A stretch of DNA of 64,000 bases from Deltaproteobacteria bacterium (GTDB taxonomy: Bacteria > Desulfobacterota > Binatia > Binatales > Binataceae): contig JAJXZF010000039.1 in assembly GCA_021780225.1 (NCBI GenBank), forward strand, positions 1 to 64,000. The letters are read 5' to 3'. The notes below the pieces were generated by a model, which saw only the letters and a list, made by a program, of their open reading frames with translations, ran no database searches and was not told the DNA's origin. Position numbers and translations under genes: made by a program. Each line of letters opens with the position of its first letter. Position 1 is the first letter of the stretch. This document shows, in pieces, positions 26,063-34,505 of this stretch.

Positions 26063-27550
26063 GTGAAGAAGCGCGAGGTACTGACACAGACCACCTTCGG
26101 AAAGACAACAGCCGAAGAAGAGTCGTTGAACCTCAGCACCTATTTTGTCGAAACCGTTGAGTGGCGAAAAATTTGGTCCGGCGAGGCTGACGTTTTGTAT
26201 GGCCCAAAGGGTTCTGGAAAGAGTGCGATTTACGCTTTGTTGCTCAATCGTCGAGACGATTTAGCCAAGCGCGGCGTGATCGTGGTCGCAGCGGAGAATC
26301 CTCGCGGAGCGTTGGTCTTTCAGGATTTAGCGACCGATCCACCCGCAAATGAGGAACAATTCAGAAGCCTCTGGAAGCTTTACTTCTTGCAGTTGGCAGG
26401 CGACGCCATCCGGACGCTTGGATTCGATGACAGAGCTGCTCGAAGCGTTACAAGCCCTTTGGTCGATGCCGGATTATTACCAAACGACGGCACGCTTTCA
26501 GCTAAACTGCGTTCGGCGCGCGACTACGTGCGCAAATATTTTCGACCAAGCGCCGTAGAGACGAATGTTGAAGTTGATCCTATTACTCAGTTACCAAAAG
26601 GCTTTTCGGGTAAAATTACTTTCCGCGAGCCAGACGAAGGACAACGAAAGCTTGGGATGGTTTCTGCGGATGGCTTACTCCGCACCGCCAATGAGTTATT
26701 GGAGGCAAACGGTAAGAAAATATGGCTGGCACTCGACAGACTCGATGTCGCTTTTGCGGAATCCGCTCTGCTTGAAGGGAACGCACTGCGAGCGCTCTTC
26801 CGAACGTTTCTAGATTTACGTGGTCTCGATTCAATTTCGCTCAAAATTTTCCTGCGAAGCGACATCTGGAAACGGATTTCGGAGGAGGGCTTTCGCGAAG
26901 CGAGCCACATTTCAGGCCAGACAATCAAGTGGAATGAACAATCGTTACTGAATTTAGTCGTCAGCCGCGCTCTTTCAAACCAATCCATCAGGGAGTTTTA
27001 TCAGGTCGAAGAGCAGGACGTACTCAGCGACGAAAAAAGGCAGGAAGATCTGTTTTACAAAATCTTCCCTAAACAAATTGATTCGGGTGAACGAAAACCA
27101 AAGACCTTGTACTGGATGCTGAAGAGGACCTGCGACGGTACGGGTCTTACGGCTCCACGTGAATTGATCCACTTGTTAACATGCGCTCGCGACGGCCAGC
27201 TTAAAAAATTTGACGTCGGCGGTCCGGAACCGACTGAGCAGACGTTGATTGACCGATCTGCCCTGAAAGAAGCACTTCCTGAGGTTTCGAGAGCAAGAAT
27301 TGAGCAAACACTTTATGCAGAGTTTCCTGATTTGCGTAAATGGATAGCTGCGTTGGGCGACCAGAAGACTGCACAATCAAAAATTAGCCTATCCAAAATT
27401 TGGAAATGCGACGATCCAGAGGCTGAAAGCATCGCGACGCGATTGGTTGAGGTGGGATTTTTCGAGCCGCCCAAGGACCGAGATAATCCCGTATATCAGG
27501 TTCCCTTTCTGTACCGCAGTTGGCTCAAAATGTCACAAGGCAAAGCATAA
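26063..27550 (+). CDS. Orphan P-loop ATPase, Sll1717-like (probably acquired)
   Basis: ATPase of 495 residues. Walker A is clear at LYGPKGSGKSAIYALLLNR (residues 45-63), and a Walker B-like strand, KKIWLALDRLDVAF, lies near residue 225, followed by SLKIFLRSDIWKRI, as in STAND/KAP-type NTPases. The C-terminal half is helical without a recognised catalytic domain. The best match I recall is the uncharacterised Sll1717-family P-loop ATPases. Composition is near 50% GC, far below its neighbours, suggesting recent transfer. A GTG start with upstream GGAG is used. It stands alone between housekeeping genes; a defence or regulatory role is possible but unproven. Confidence 0.72.
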   Translation: MKKREVLTQTTFGKTTAEEESLNLSTYFVETVEWRKIWSGEADVLYGPKGSGKSAIYALLLNRRDDLAKRGVIVVAAENPRGALVFQDLATDPPANEEQFRSLWKLYFLQLAGDAIRTLGFDDRAARSVTSPLVDAGLLPNDGTLSAKLRSARDYVRKYFRPSAVETNVEVDPITQLPKGFSGKITFREPDEGQRKLGMVSADGLLRTANELLEANGKKIWLALDRLDVAFAESALLEGNALRALFRTFLDLRGLDSISLKIFLRSDIWKRISEEGFREASHISGQTIKWNEQSLLNLVVSRALSNQSIREFYQVEEQDVLSDEKRQEDLFYKIFPKQIDSGERKPKTLYWMLKRTCDGTGLTAPRELIHLLTCARDGQLKKFDVGGPEPTEQTLIDRSALKEALPEVSRARIEQTLYAEFPDLRKWIAALGDQKTAQSKISLSKIWKCDDPEAESIATRLVEVGFFEPPKDRDNPVYQVPFLYRSWLKMSQGKA

Positions 27551-27620
27551 TGAATCAGTACAGCATCACTAAAAACACGCTGTCGAGCTGAGCCTACAAT
27601 TTTTAAACGACGACGGGAAT

Positions 27621-29408
27621 TCAGGCGGCGGCGGTGCCTGGAATCAGTTCGAAAGCGCCGGGCTCGATCGCGTCATTGGAACGCAACACCACTTTGACGC
27701 CCATCCGCTTCTCGAGCGTCTCGAGATCGCGCGCGCCGACGTCGTAAAGATAACGCGCTACCGCTGAATTCACCTTGATCACCATCAGGTCGCGCCGCGG
27801 CGGACGGCCGGCGATACGATGGATTCCGCGCAAAATCTCCGCCGCCAGCGTCGGCACCGATTTCACCACGCGCCGGCCGTGGCAATGCGGACATTGATCG
27901 GTCAGCAACTCCTCGAGGCTCTCGCGAGTGCGCTTGCGGGTCATCTGGACCAGCCCAAGCTCGGAAATCTTGAGCATCGAGCTGCGCGCCTTGTCGCGTT
28001 TGAGCGCCTGTCCAAGCGCGTCGGTGACTTTCTTGCGATCCGGCTCCCGCGCCATGTCGATGAAATCGACGATAATGATGCCGCCGATATTGCGCAGGCG
28101 GAGTTGTTTGACGACCTCTTCAGCCGCTTCAAGATTGGTGCGCAGGACCGTTTCGTCCTGATTGCGCTTGCCGACGAACCGGCCCGTGTTGACGTCGATC
28201 GCGGTCAGCGCCTCGGCCTGATCGAAAACCAGATAGCCGCCGGATTTGAGCCAGACCTTGCGTTCGAGCGCACGCTCGATTTGCGCCTCGATCTGGAAGT
28301 GGTCGAAAATCGGCTCCTCAGCCTCATAGAGCGCGACCCGCGAACGCAGCCGCGGCATGTAGCTCTGCACGAATTCGAGAATCCGGTCATAGCTCTCGCG
28401 ATCGTCGCACCAGAGTTTTTCGACGTCGCTGGCGAAGAGGTCGCGCACCACGCGCAGCGCCACATCGAGGTCGTTGTACAGCAGCGACGCGGCCGGGCTC
28501 TCTTCGGAGCGCTTGACGACCGACGCCCAAAGTTTGGTCAGAAACGATATATCGCGCTGGATTTCGCGCTTGCTCAGCCCCTCGCATACGGTGCGGACGA
28601 TGAAGCCGCCCTGCTCCGGCCGGATCTCTTTGACCGCCGCGCGCAGCCGCGCGCGCTCCTGCGCGCTTTCGATCCGGCGCGAGATTCCGATATGGCTGCT
28701 GGTCGGGGTGTACACGAGATGGCGCCCCGGAATCGAAACGAACGAGGTCAGGCGCGCGCCCTTGGTGCCCAGCGGCTCCTTGGCGATTTGAACGATAATT
28801 TCCTGCCCGCGCTTGAGCTGTTGTTCGATCGGCAGCCGGATTCGCCGTTCATGACGCCGTCGGCGCCGCCCGCGTCCGCGGCGCGAGCGCGAACGTGGCT
28901 TCGAGGCTTTCACGGCGGCTTCCGTCCCGTCAATGGCGCCTTCGGCCGTGCTCTCGGCGGCTTCGGCGCCCTCCGGAACGGCGCCGGACTCGATTCGTAC
29001 ATCCTCTTCCAGATTCGTAAACAAACCGTCGGGCGAATCGATTCCGTCCTCGGCGGGAATGTCCGAAAGATCCGGCTCGACTCCGAAAAATTCGTCGAAT
29101 TCAGTTTCTCCCGACGCTTCCGCTTCGGTTTCAACGTCCTCTTCGCCGGTGACGTCGGCCACCGCGCCGTAGCTGGCAAGATCGCTGTAGAAATCGGAAA
29201 CGTGCAGAAACCCGGCTTTTTCGAGGCCGATATCGACAAACGCGGCCTGCATTCCCGGCAACACGCGGGTCACCCGGCCCTTGTAAATGTTGCCGACCAA
29301 CCCGCGCCGCGCATTGCGTTCGAGGTAAAGTTCCGCGAGAACGCTGTCTTCAAGCAGCGCCACCCGCACCTCCATCTCGGAGGCATTGATTACGATTTCG
29401 CGCTTCAC
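27621..29408 (-). CDS. rng: Ribonuclease E/G family endoribonuclease
   Basis: Single-strand endoribonuclease for RNA processing and decay. The N-terminal S1 domain (REIVINASEMEVRVALLE, GNIYKGRVTRVLPGMQAAFVDIG) is interrupted at about residues 75-190 by an acidic stretch and then the Arg cluster RSRSRRGRGRRRRRHERR. The catalytic metal-binding Asp residues are in LTAIDVNTGRFVG and IIIVDFIDMARE, and the zinc link is in CPHCHGRRVV. At 595 residues it lacks RNase E's long C-terminal scaffold. The inserted charged region is unusual and may serve as the RNA- or partner-binding segment. Confidence 0.93.
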   Translation of the reverse strand: MKREIVINASEMEVRVALLEDSVLAELYLERNARRGLVGNIYKGRVTRVLPGMQAAFVDIGLEKAGFLHVSDFYSDLASYGAVADVTGEEDVETEAEASGETEFDEFFGVEPDLSDIPAEDGIDSPDGLFTNLEEDVRIESGAVPEGAEAAESTAEGAIDGTEAAVKASKPRSRSRRGRGRRRRRHERRIRLPIEQQLKRGQEIIVQIAKEPLGTKGARLTSFVSIPGRHLVYTPTSSHIGISRRIESAQERARLRAAVKEIRPEQGGFIVRTVCEGLSKREIQRDISFLTKLWASVVKRSEESPAASLLYNDLDVALRVVRDLFASDVEKLWCDDRESYDRILEFVQSYMPRLRSRVALYEAEEPIFDHFQIEAQIERALERKVWLKSGGYLVFDQAEALTAIDVNTGRFVGKRNQDETVLRTNLEAAEEVVKQLRLRNIGGIIIVDFIDMAREPDRKKVTDALGQALKRDKARSSMLKISELGLVQMTRKRTRESLEELLTDQCPHCHGRRVVKSVPTLAAEILRGIHRIAGRPPRRDLMVIKVNSAVARYLYDVGARDLETLEKRMGVKVVLRSNDAIEPGAFELIPGTAAA

Positions 29409-29653
29409 GCTGCGCCTGCCTGCCGGCTCGCTCCCGCCGCCATTCAGCGCTGCTTATAGCTAAAAAACGCTGCAATAGGGTGGCGCTGCGATAAGCCATC
29501 CTTCGGAGGCGCCGACTGAATACATCCCAAACTAATTATCTCCCGTGCGAATAATGATCGCCGGATTTTCCCCTGATCATACGGAGCGTTATCAATCTCC
29601 GCAAGGCGATCTGGTTGGCGCCGCGCGGATTAGCACGGCGCAGGCAAGATCGG

Positions 29654-30439
29654 TCAGCCGAGCGCGTTTTTGGTGTCGATCGTTTGTCCGCCGTCCACAA
29701 CGTAAGCAGCGCCGGTAACGAAGCTCGCCAGCTCCGACGCCAAAAACAGAACGACGTTCGCTACATCTTCTGGACGTCCCAGCCGCTTCAAAGGTATCCG
29801 CTTCGCCATTTTTTCGCCAACCCCCGGCGCGCTTATCGCCGACGCGATCAGCGGCGTGGCGATTACCCCCGGACAGACGCAGTTCGCGCGGATTCCGAAC
29901 CGTCCGTACTCGACCGCAACCACTCGCGTCAGGTTGATCAGTCCGGCCTTCACAGCGTTGTAGCCGGCGATTCCCTGGTCGGCGAACAGCCCGGAAATCG
30001 ACGCGGTGTTCACGATCGCGCCGCCGCCCTGCTCGCGCATGATCGGAATCGCGGCCCGCATCGCACGAAAGCACGCCGTCAGACCGATATTCAGCGTATG
30101 GTCCCAGCTTTCGTCGGTCGTGTCCGCCAGCCGGACCATCAATGAAACGCCGGGCGGAAAAGCAAAGGCGTTATTATGGAGAAAATCCAGCCGCCCAAAT
30201 TTCTCGCGTGTGAAGCCGATCGCGCCGTGGATGTCAGCCTGCTTGCTCATGTCGGCGCGGAACGCCGCGGCCGATCCGCCGAAAGCGGCAATCTCCGCCG
30301 CGACCGACTTCGCCGCCGCTTCATTGAAGTCCGCCACCACCACGGCGCCGCCGGCGCGCGCGTAGCCAATCGCGGTGGCGCGTCCGATTCCCGAACCCGC
30401 TCCCGTCACCAATCCAGCTTTGCCTTTGAATTCGATCAT
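29654..30439 (-). CDS. Short-chain dehydrogenase/reductase
   Basis: NAD(P)-dependent oxidoreductase of the classical SDR family, 261 residues. The cofactor motif is TGAGSGIGRATA, the acidic residue in VVVADFNE suggests NAD preference, the catalytic Ser lies in NTASISG and the catalytic pair in YNAVK. The C-terminal CPGVIATPLI and GAAYVVDGGQTI are typical. It is the last gene of the amidohydrolase/thiolase/DUF35/P450/SDR cluster and appears intact. By context it would oxidise a hydroxylated intermediate of the same pathway; this is inference. Confidence 0.9.
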   Translation of the reverse strand: MIEFKGKAGLVTGAGSGIGRATAIGYARAGGAVVVADFNEAAAKSVAAEIAAFGGSAAAFRADMSKQADIHGAIGFTREKFGRLDFLHNNAFAFPPGVSLMVRLADTTDESWDHTLNIGLTACFRAMRAAIPIMREQGGGAIVNTASISGLFADQGIAGYNAVKAGLINLTRVVAVEYGRFGIRANCVCPGVIATPLIASAISAPGVGEKMAKRIPLKRLGRPEDVANVVLFLASELASFVTGAAYVVDGGQTIDTKNALG

Positions 30440-30452
30440 GCTTCTTGATCAA

Positions 30453-31820
30453 TCATTCAAAGGCAGTGCGCACAAGCGATTCAGGCCGCGTCCCACTCCA
30501 GCTCCAGCCGTTCGAGTCCGCGCAGGAAGAAGTGCTCGTGATGGCGCAGCGATTGTCCAGGCGCGAGCCGCGGATTCGGGAGCCGATCGAGCGCGTTTCA
30601 AGCGCGATCCGACCTTCCAACCGCGCCAGCGGCGCGCCGATACAAAAGTGAATGCCGAAGCCGAACGCCATATGGTTGAACGCGTCCGCACGGCGCACGT
30701 CGAAGCGATCGGGATCGTCAAAACGCGCCCGATCGCGATTGCCGGAAGCATACAGCAGTTCGAGATGCGCGCCGGCGGGTATGCGCACGCCGCCCAGCTC
30801 AACCTCTCGCGTGGCGGTACGGAACAATCCCTGCACCGGCGCGTCCAACCGTAGCGCCTCTTCGACAGCATTCGCAATCAGCCTGCGATCGGCGAGCAAA
30901 GCCTCGTATTGGTCGCGATTGTTCATCAGAAGCAGCATCGCGCTGCCGATTAAATTCGTCGAGGTCTCATTGCCGCCGATCAAAAGCTGCTTGAGGATGC
31001 TCAACATCTCAGGCGTGTTAAGCGGCGTCTCGCCTTTGACCCGGACGTTGAGCAGATCGGTCAGGAAATCGAGGTTCGGCCGGATTCGCCGTTCTTCGAG
31101 CATCGCCGCGAAATAATGCTGAAACTCGACCTCGCTGCGGGCGCACTCGATTTGCCGGTCCAGCGGCAACGGTCCGAAGCGCGCGCGCATGTCGTCCGAC
31201 CAGCGTTTGAAACGATCCATGTCGGCGGTCGGCACGCCGAGAATTTCCGCAATTACCTCCATCGGGAACGGATAGGCGAAACTCTTCACGATTTCGGCGC
31301 GTCCCCGCTCGACAAACCGATCGATCAGGCCGTTGGCGACTTCCCGCATCCGCGGCTCCATCACCGACACACGCCGCGAGGTGAACGCCTTGCCGACCAG
31401 CTCGCGGAATCGCGTATGCACGGGAGGGTCGGCGGTGACCATCGTCGGCGTTGCCGGATAACCGGCGTCGAGCACCGCCTGCACTTCCGGAGCGAGACCG
31501 CTATCAAGCGCGAGCGATTGCGCCGACGAGAAGGTTTCCGGATCTTTCAGAACGCGAACGATGTCGTGATAGCGCGTGACCACCCATAAATCGAAACGCT
31601 CGCTGTGGAATACCGGCAGCTCTTCACGCGCCTTTCGATACAGGTCGAAGGGACATTCGCGCTGGTCGGGCGCGGTCGGATTGAAATCGATGCCGCGCGC
31701 CGCGCCCGAAACCGGACATGATGCGCCGCTTGGCGCCGCGTGCGCATCCGGTTCGGAGCCGTCGCCTGCCGCTTCCGGCGCGTCTATGTCAACGAGCAGT
31801 TCGCCGCCATCGATCGTCAC
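30453..31820 (-). CDS. Cytochrome P450 reading frame as it stands (3' end shifted)
   Basis: This open frame encodes a recognisable P450: I-helix LLIGGNETSTN, ExxR in EEALR, and heme loop FGFGIHFCIGAPLARLEGR with the thiolate Cys. After GRIALET the frame becomes unlike any P450 (Ser/Arg-rich), while the authentic tail LDRLPNPRLAPGQSLRHHEH is encoded in another frame ending at 30481. Its apparent GTG start at 31820 lies inside a Rieske domain that continues upstream in the same frame. It is thus only part of a larger gene, described in the overlapping entry. If translated alone, the enzyme would have an aberrant C-terminus of about 45 residues. Confidence 0.7.
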   Translation of the reverse strand: MTIDGGELLVDIDAPEAAGDGSEPDAHAAPSGASCPVSGAARGIDFNPTAPDQRECPFDLYRKAREELPVFHSERFDLWVVTRYHDIVRVLKDPETFSSAQSLALDSGLAPEVQAVLDAGYPATPTMVTADPPVHTRFRELVGKAFTSRRVSVMEPRMREVANGLIDRFVERGRAEIVKSFAYPFPMEVIAEILGVPTADMDRFKRWSDDMRARFGPLPLDRQIECARSEVEFQHYFAAMLEERRIRPNLDFLTDLLNVRVKGETPLNTPEMLSILKQLLIGGNETSTNLIGSAMLLLMNNRDQYEALLADRRLIANAVEEALRLDAPVQGLFRTATREVELGGVRIPAGAHLELLYASGNRDRARFDDPDRFDVRRADAFNHMAFGFGIHFCIGAPLARLEGRIALETRSIGSRIRGSRLDNRCAITSTSSCADSNGWSWSGTRPESLVRTAFE

Positions 31821-32086
31821 GGCATAGGCTCGCAGGTCGGCGGCAAATTTCGTTTCCGGCGAGGCCTTTCCCGTGCCCAGATCGAAAATCGCGCCATGAA
31901 TCGGGCAGATTACGCATCCGTTCGCGACCTCGCCGTCCTCCAGACGTCCGCCCGCATGCGAGCAGATCGCGTCGATGGCGGAGAATCGGCCGCCGATTCG
32001 GGCAGAATCGGACGGCCCGCGGCGTCGGCTCTGAAGGTGCGGCCTTCGGTTATCTCATCGATTGCGGCGACTCTGATCCGCGGCAT
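30481..32086 (-). pseudogene. Rieske [2Fe-2S]-cytochrome P450 fusion, interrupted by two frameshifts
   Basis: Restoring the frame gives a protein of about 535 residues. The ATG at 32086 has GAGG six bases upstream and begins MPRIRVAAIDEITEGRTFRA. A one-base loss near 31996 (GAATCGGC where GAAATCGGC would restore the frame) shifts to GGRFSAIDAICSHAGG, a Rieske domain with C-x-H-x16-C-x2-H (CSH...CPIHG) at about residues 40-62. It runs through a linker into a complete P450. A second one-base loss near 30592 precedes the true tail LRHHEHFFLRGLERLELEWD, stop 30481. The Rieske domain would deliver electrons to the heme. It may be a decaying gene or sequence error. Confidence 0.78.
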
Positions 32087-32105
32087 ATTCGCCTCGCTTG
32101 GTCGA

Positions 32106-32522
32106 TCAGCCGGATCGTGGACGGAATTGCGGCAGCGAAATCTCATCGGTCAGACGCTCGAAGACCGCCTCGACCGCCATGCCAATCCTGACGCTCTCAG
32201 GGGAGCATCCGACGATGTTCGTCATCATTGTCGGGCCTTCATCGAGGCGCACCAGCGCGACGACGTACGGCGTATCCGCGGCGAACGCCGCGGATACCGG
32301 CCGGCGCACGATCGTGAACGACGAAACTTCGGCTCCGCCGCTCGCCCGCACCCACTCCACCCGCTCGCTCATGCATCGCGAGCAGTACAGGCGCGGAAAG
32401 AACTGAAAATGGCGGCATTCTCCGCAGCGCTGAATCATCAGTTCGCCGCGCCTGCATCCTTCCCAGAATGGCAGCGTTTCGCGCGTCGGAACGGGAACCG
32501 GTTTGCCGTGAGTCTCAGCCAT
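32106..32522 (-). CDS. DUF35 zinc-ribbon/OB-fold acyl-CoA-associated protein
   Basis: Protein of 138 residues. An N-terminal helix (ETLPFWEGCRRGELMIQRC) leads into a rubredoxin-like zinc ribbon, CGECRHFQFFPRLYCSRC, then an OB fold (VSSFTIVRRPV, PYVVALVRLDEGPTMMTNIV). DUF35 proteins bind thiolase-superfamily partners, for example in the Ltp2-ChsH2 retroaldolase of steroid side-chain catabolism and in archaeal HMG-CoA synthesis. Here its start overlaps the stop of the thiolase-like gene by one base (TGATG), which strongly supports a complex between the two products. It appears intact. Confidence 0.9.
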   Translation of the reverse strand: MAETHGKPVPVPTRETLPFWEGCRRGELMIQRCGECRHFQFFPRLYCSRCMSERVEWVRASGGAEVSSFTIVRRPVSAAFAADTPYVVALVRLDEGPTMMTNIVGCSPESVRIGMAVEAVFERLTDEISLPQFRPRSG

Positions 32523-33691
32523 CAGACCATTTCATTTCCGAAGATCGCCGTGCCGTGGCTCGACATGAATCCGCCCTGACCGTGAACCAGCGCCACTCGC
32601 GCATCGGCGACCTGCCGCACCCCGCATGCGCCGCGCAGTTGGCGGACCGCCTCGGTAATCGCGAACATCGAGCCGGGATGGCCCGGATGGCAGTGCGACA
32701 GCAGGCCGCCGTGGGTATTCACCGGCAGTGCGCCGCCCAGTTCGATCCGGCCGTTTTCGACGAAACGCCCGCCTTCGCCCTTCGGGCAAAAGCCCAGATC
32801 CTCGAGTTCGATAATCACGACCGGCGTAAAGCAGTCGTACAGTTCGGCGACGTCGATATCCTGCGGGCCGAGGTCCGCCATCGCGTACGCGCGCTCGCCG
32901 GACTCCTTTGCCGCCGAAGTCGTGAGGCTGAGCGCCTGGCTTAGATGTTCATGCGAATGGCCTTCGCCCGCGCCCAGCAGATAGACCGGACGCTTCGGGA
33001 AATCGCGCGCCCGCTCCGCCGCGGTCATAACGATCGACGCGCCCCCGTCGCTCACGAGCGAGCAGTCAAGGAGATGCAACGGATCCGAAATCGGCCGCGA
33101 ATTCAGCACGTCGGCGATCGCGATCGGCTTGCGCATCTGCGCCGCCGGATTCATCGACGCATGCTTGCGGCAGGCGACCGCGACCGCGGCGCGCTGCTCG
33201 TCGGTCGTGCCGTAGGCATGTTGATGCGCCTGCGCGATCAGCGCGTAAAAGGCCGGTATTGGAGGGCCGTAGGGACGTTCGAATTGCGGATGCCCCGCGG
33301 TCGCCATCGCCTCGATCGCTTTGTCGCGCGAAAGCCCCGAGACCTGGCTGTCGGCCATCGTAATCAGAATCGTTTCGCACATCCCGGTCGCGATCGCCGA
33401 CGCCGCATGATGCAGCATCGTCAGCGTCGTGCCGCCGCCGGCCGGCGCCGTGATGCAATAGCGGGGGAATATCCGCATGTACTCCGCGATCATCTCGGCG
33501 TGGTAGAGATACGGCTCGGCCCACGACACGCAAGTGATCAGCCCGTCGACGTCGTGCTTGCCGAGACCCGCATCGGCGAGCGCAAGTTTCGCCGCCTTGA
33601 CGTAAAGCTGGGTCGCGCTGAGATCCGGCACGACGCCGACTTCCGTATCGGCGGCGCCGACGATCGCGGCCTTGTTGCGCAGCGAGTCCGT
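32522..33691 (-). CDS. Thiolase-superfamily lipid-transfer/aldolase-like protein lacking the nucleophilic Cys
   Basis: Thiolase-fold protein of the SCP-x/Ltp group. Where thiolases have NNNCATG the sequence reads TAPAGGGTTLTML, so the nucleophile is replaced by Ala; the C-terminal HCHPGHPGSM and VNTHGGLLS loops remain. With the coupled DUF35 gene this resembles the Ltp2-type retroaldolase. The ORF track starts at GTG 33631, but the conserved N-terminus SLRNKAAIVGAADTEVG is encoded upstream in frame. No ATG, GTG or TTG is available there; ACG at 33691 sits six bases after GGAG and may be the start or a mutated ATG. I extend to it, with the start uncertain. Confidence 0.82.
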   Translation of the reverse strand, partial: TDSLRNKAAIVGAADTEVGVVPDLSATQLYVKAAKLALADAGLGKHDVDGLITCVSWAEPYLYHAEMIAEYMRIFPRYCITAPAGGGTTLTMLHHAASAIATGMCETILITMADSQVSGLSRDKAIEAMATAGHPQFERPYGPPIPAFYALIAQAHQHAYGTTDEQRAAVAVACRKHASMNPAAQMRKPIAIADVLNSRPISDPLHLLDCSLVSDGGASIVMTAAERARDFPKRPVYLLGAGEGHSHEHLSQALSLTTSAAKESGERAYAMADLGPQDIDVAELYDCFTPVVIIELEDLGFCPKGEGGRFVENGRIELGGALPVNTHGGLLSHCHPGHPGSMFAITEAVRQLRGACGVRQVADARVALVHGQGGFMSSHGTAIFGNEMV

Positions 33692-33716
33692 ATGATTCTC
33701 CGCGAGCGCGCGCCGC

Positions 33717-34505
33717 TTAATTCGCCGCGAATCCGAAAACCCGCGCGACGTTGTCGTGCGCCATCTTGCGCGTGTCGGCGGCGGAGATTCCCGCGAAATT
33801 GTGCGCGACTTTCTTGCGCGAGTATGGCCATACGCCTTCGGTATGCGGATAGTCCGAACCCCACATCAGGTTCTCGACGCCGATCATCTCGCGCGTCAGC
33901 ACGCCTGCGCGGTCGTCCTCGAACGTGGCGAAGAACTGGCGATGGAAATAGGCGCTCGGAGTTTCCGGCAGCTTCGGCTCCATCCAGCCGCGATGGTCGT
34001 CCCACCAATGGTCCATGAAGGAAAGCACCGACGCGATCCAGCCGATTCCGCCTTCGACCATCGACCATTTCAACCGCGGGAACCGCATCGGCGCGCCGCC
34101 CCAGATAAGGCGCATCACCGTGTCGTACATCATGAACTTGATGACGCCCACGTTGATTCCGCCGGCGCCGGGACCGTGCGCGATTCCATACGGCTCGCGG
34201 CCGCTCAGATGCATGCTGGCGACCAGGTTCAAATCCTGCAGCGCCGCCCACAGCCGATCCCATTCGGGCAAATTGTAAGGCCGCTCATCAACCCACGCCG
34301 GCAGCATCACGGTCGCGAAGCCCATCTTCGCCGCGCGTTCCGCCTCTTTGACCGCGTTTTCGATCGGACCGCGATTCGGCAGCATCGCGGCGCCTTTGAG
34401 ACGCGCCGGATGAACCGAGCAATACTCGGCGAGCCAATCGTTGTAGGCGCGGCAGCAGGCGTGGATATACTCGGCGTCGGGCGCGCGCACGATATGCAGG
34501 CCCAC
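33717..34505 (-). CDS. Amidohydrolase C-terminal open frame as it stands
   Basis: This is the part of the broken amidohydrolase recoverable as an ORF from GTG 34505. It keeps the TIM-barrel C-terminal two thirds, with LVASMHLSGREP (metal His region) and LMWGSDYPHTE (catalytic Asp), but lacks the N-terminal ADSHVMEP segment. The residues just upstream (LDGVSGEVIYPGVGLHIV) are in the same frame, confirming that 34505 is an internal codon and not a real start. A product made from here would lack part of the metal site and is unlikely to be active. Confidence 0.6.
   Translation of the reverse strand: MGLHIVRAPDAEYIHACCRAYNDWLAEYCSVHPARLKGAAMLPNRGPIENAVKEAERAAKMGFATVMLPAWVDERPYNLPEWDRLWAALQDLNLVASMHLSGREPYGIAHGPGAGGINVGVIKFMMYDTVMRLIWGGAPMRFPRLKWSMVEGGIGWIASVLSFMDHWWDDHRGWMEPKLPETPSAYFHRQFFATFEDDRAGVLTREMIGVENLMWGSDYPHTEGVWPYSRKKVAHNFAGISAADTRKMAHDNVARVFGFAAN

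Noticed and set aside
27819-29459. 546-codon plus-strand ORF
   Set aside because: Antisense to the RNase G gene, whose catalytic and zinc-link motifs are intact.
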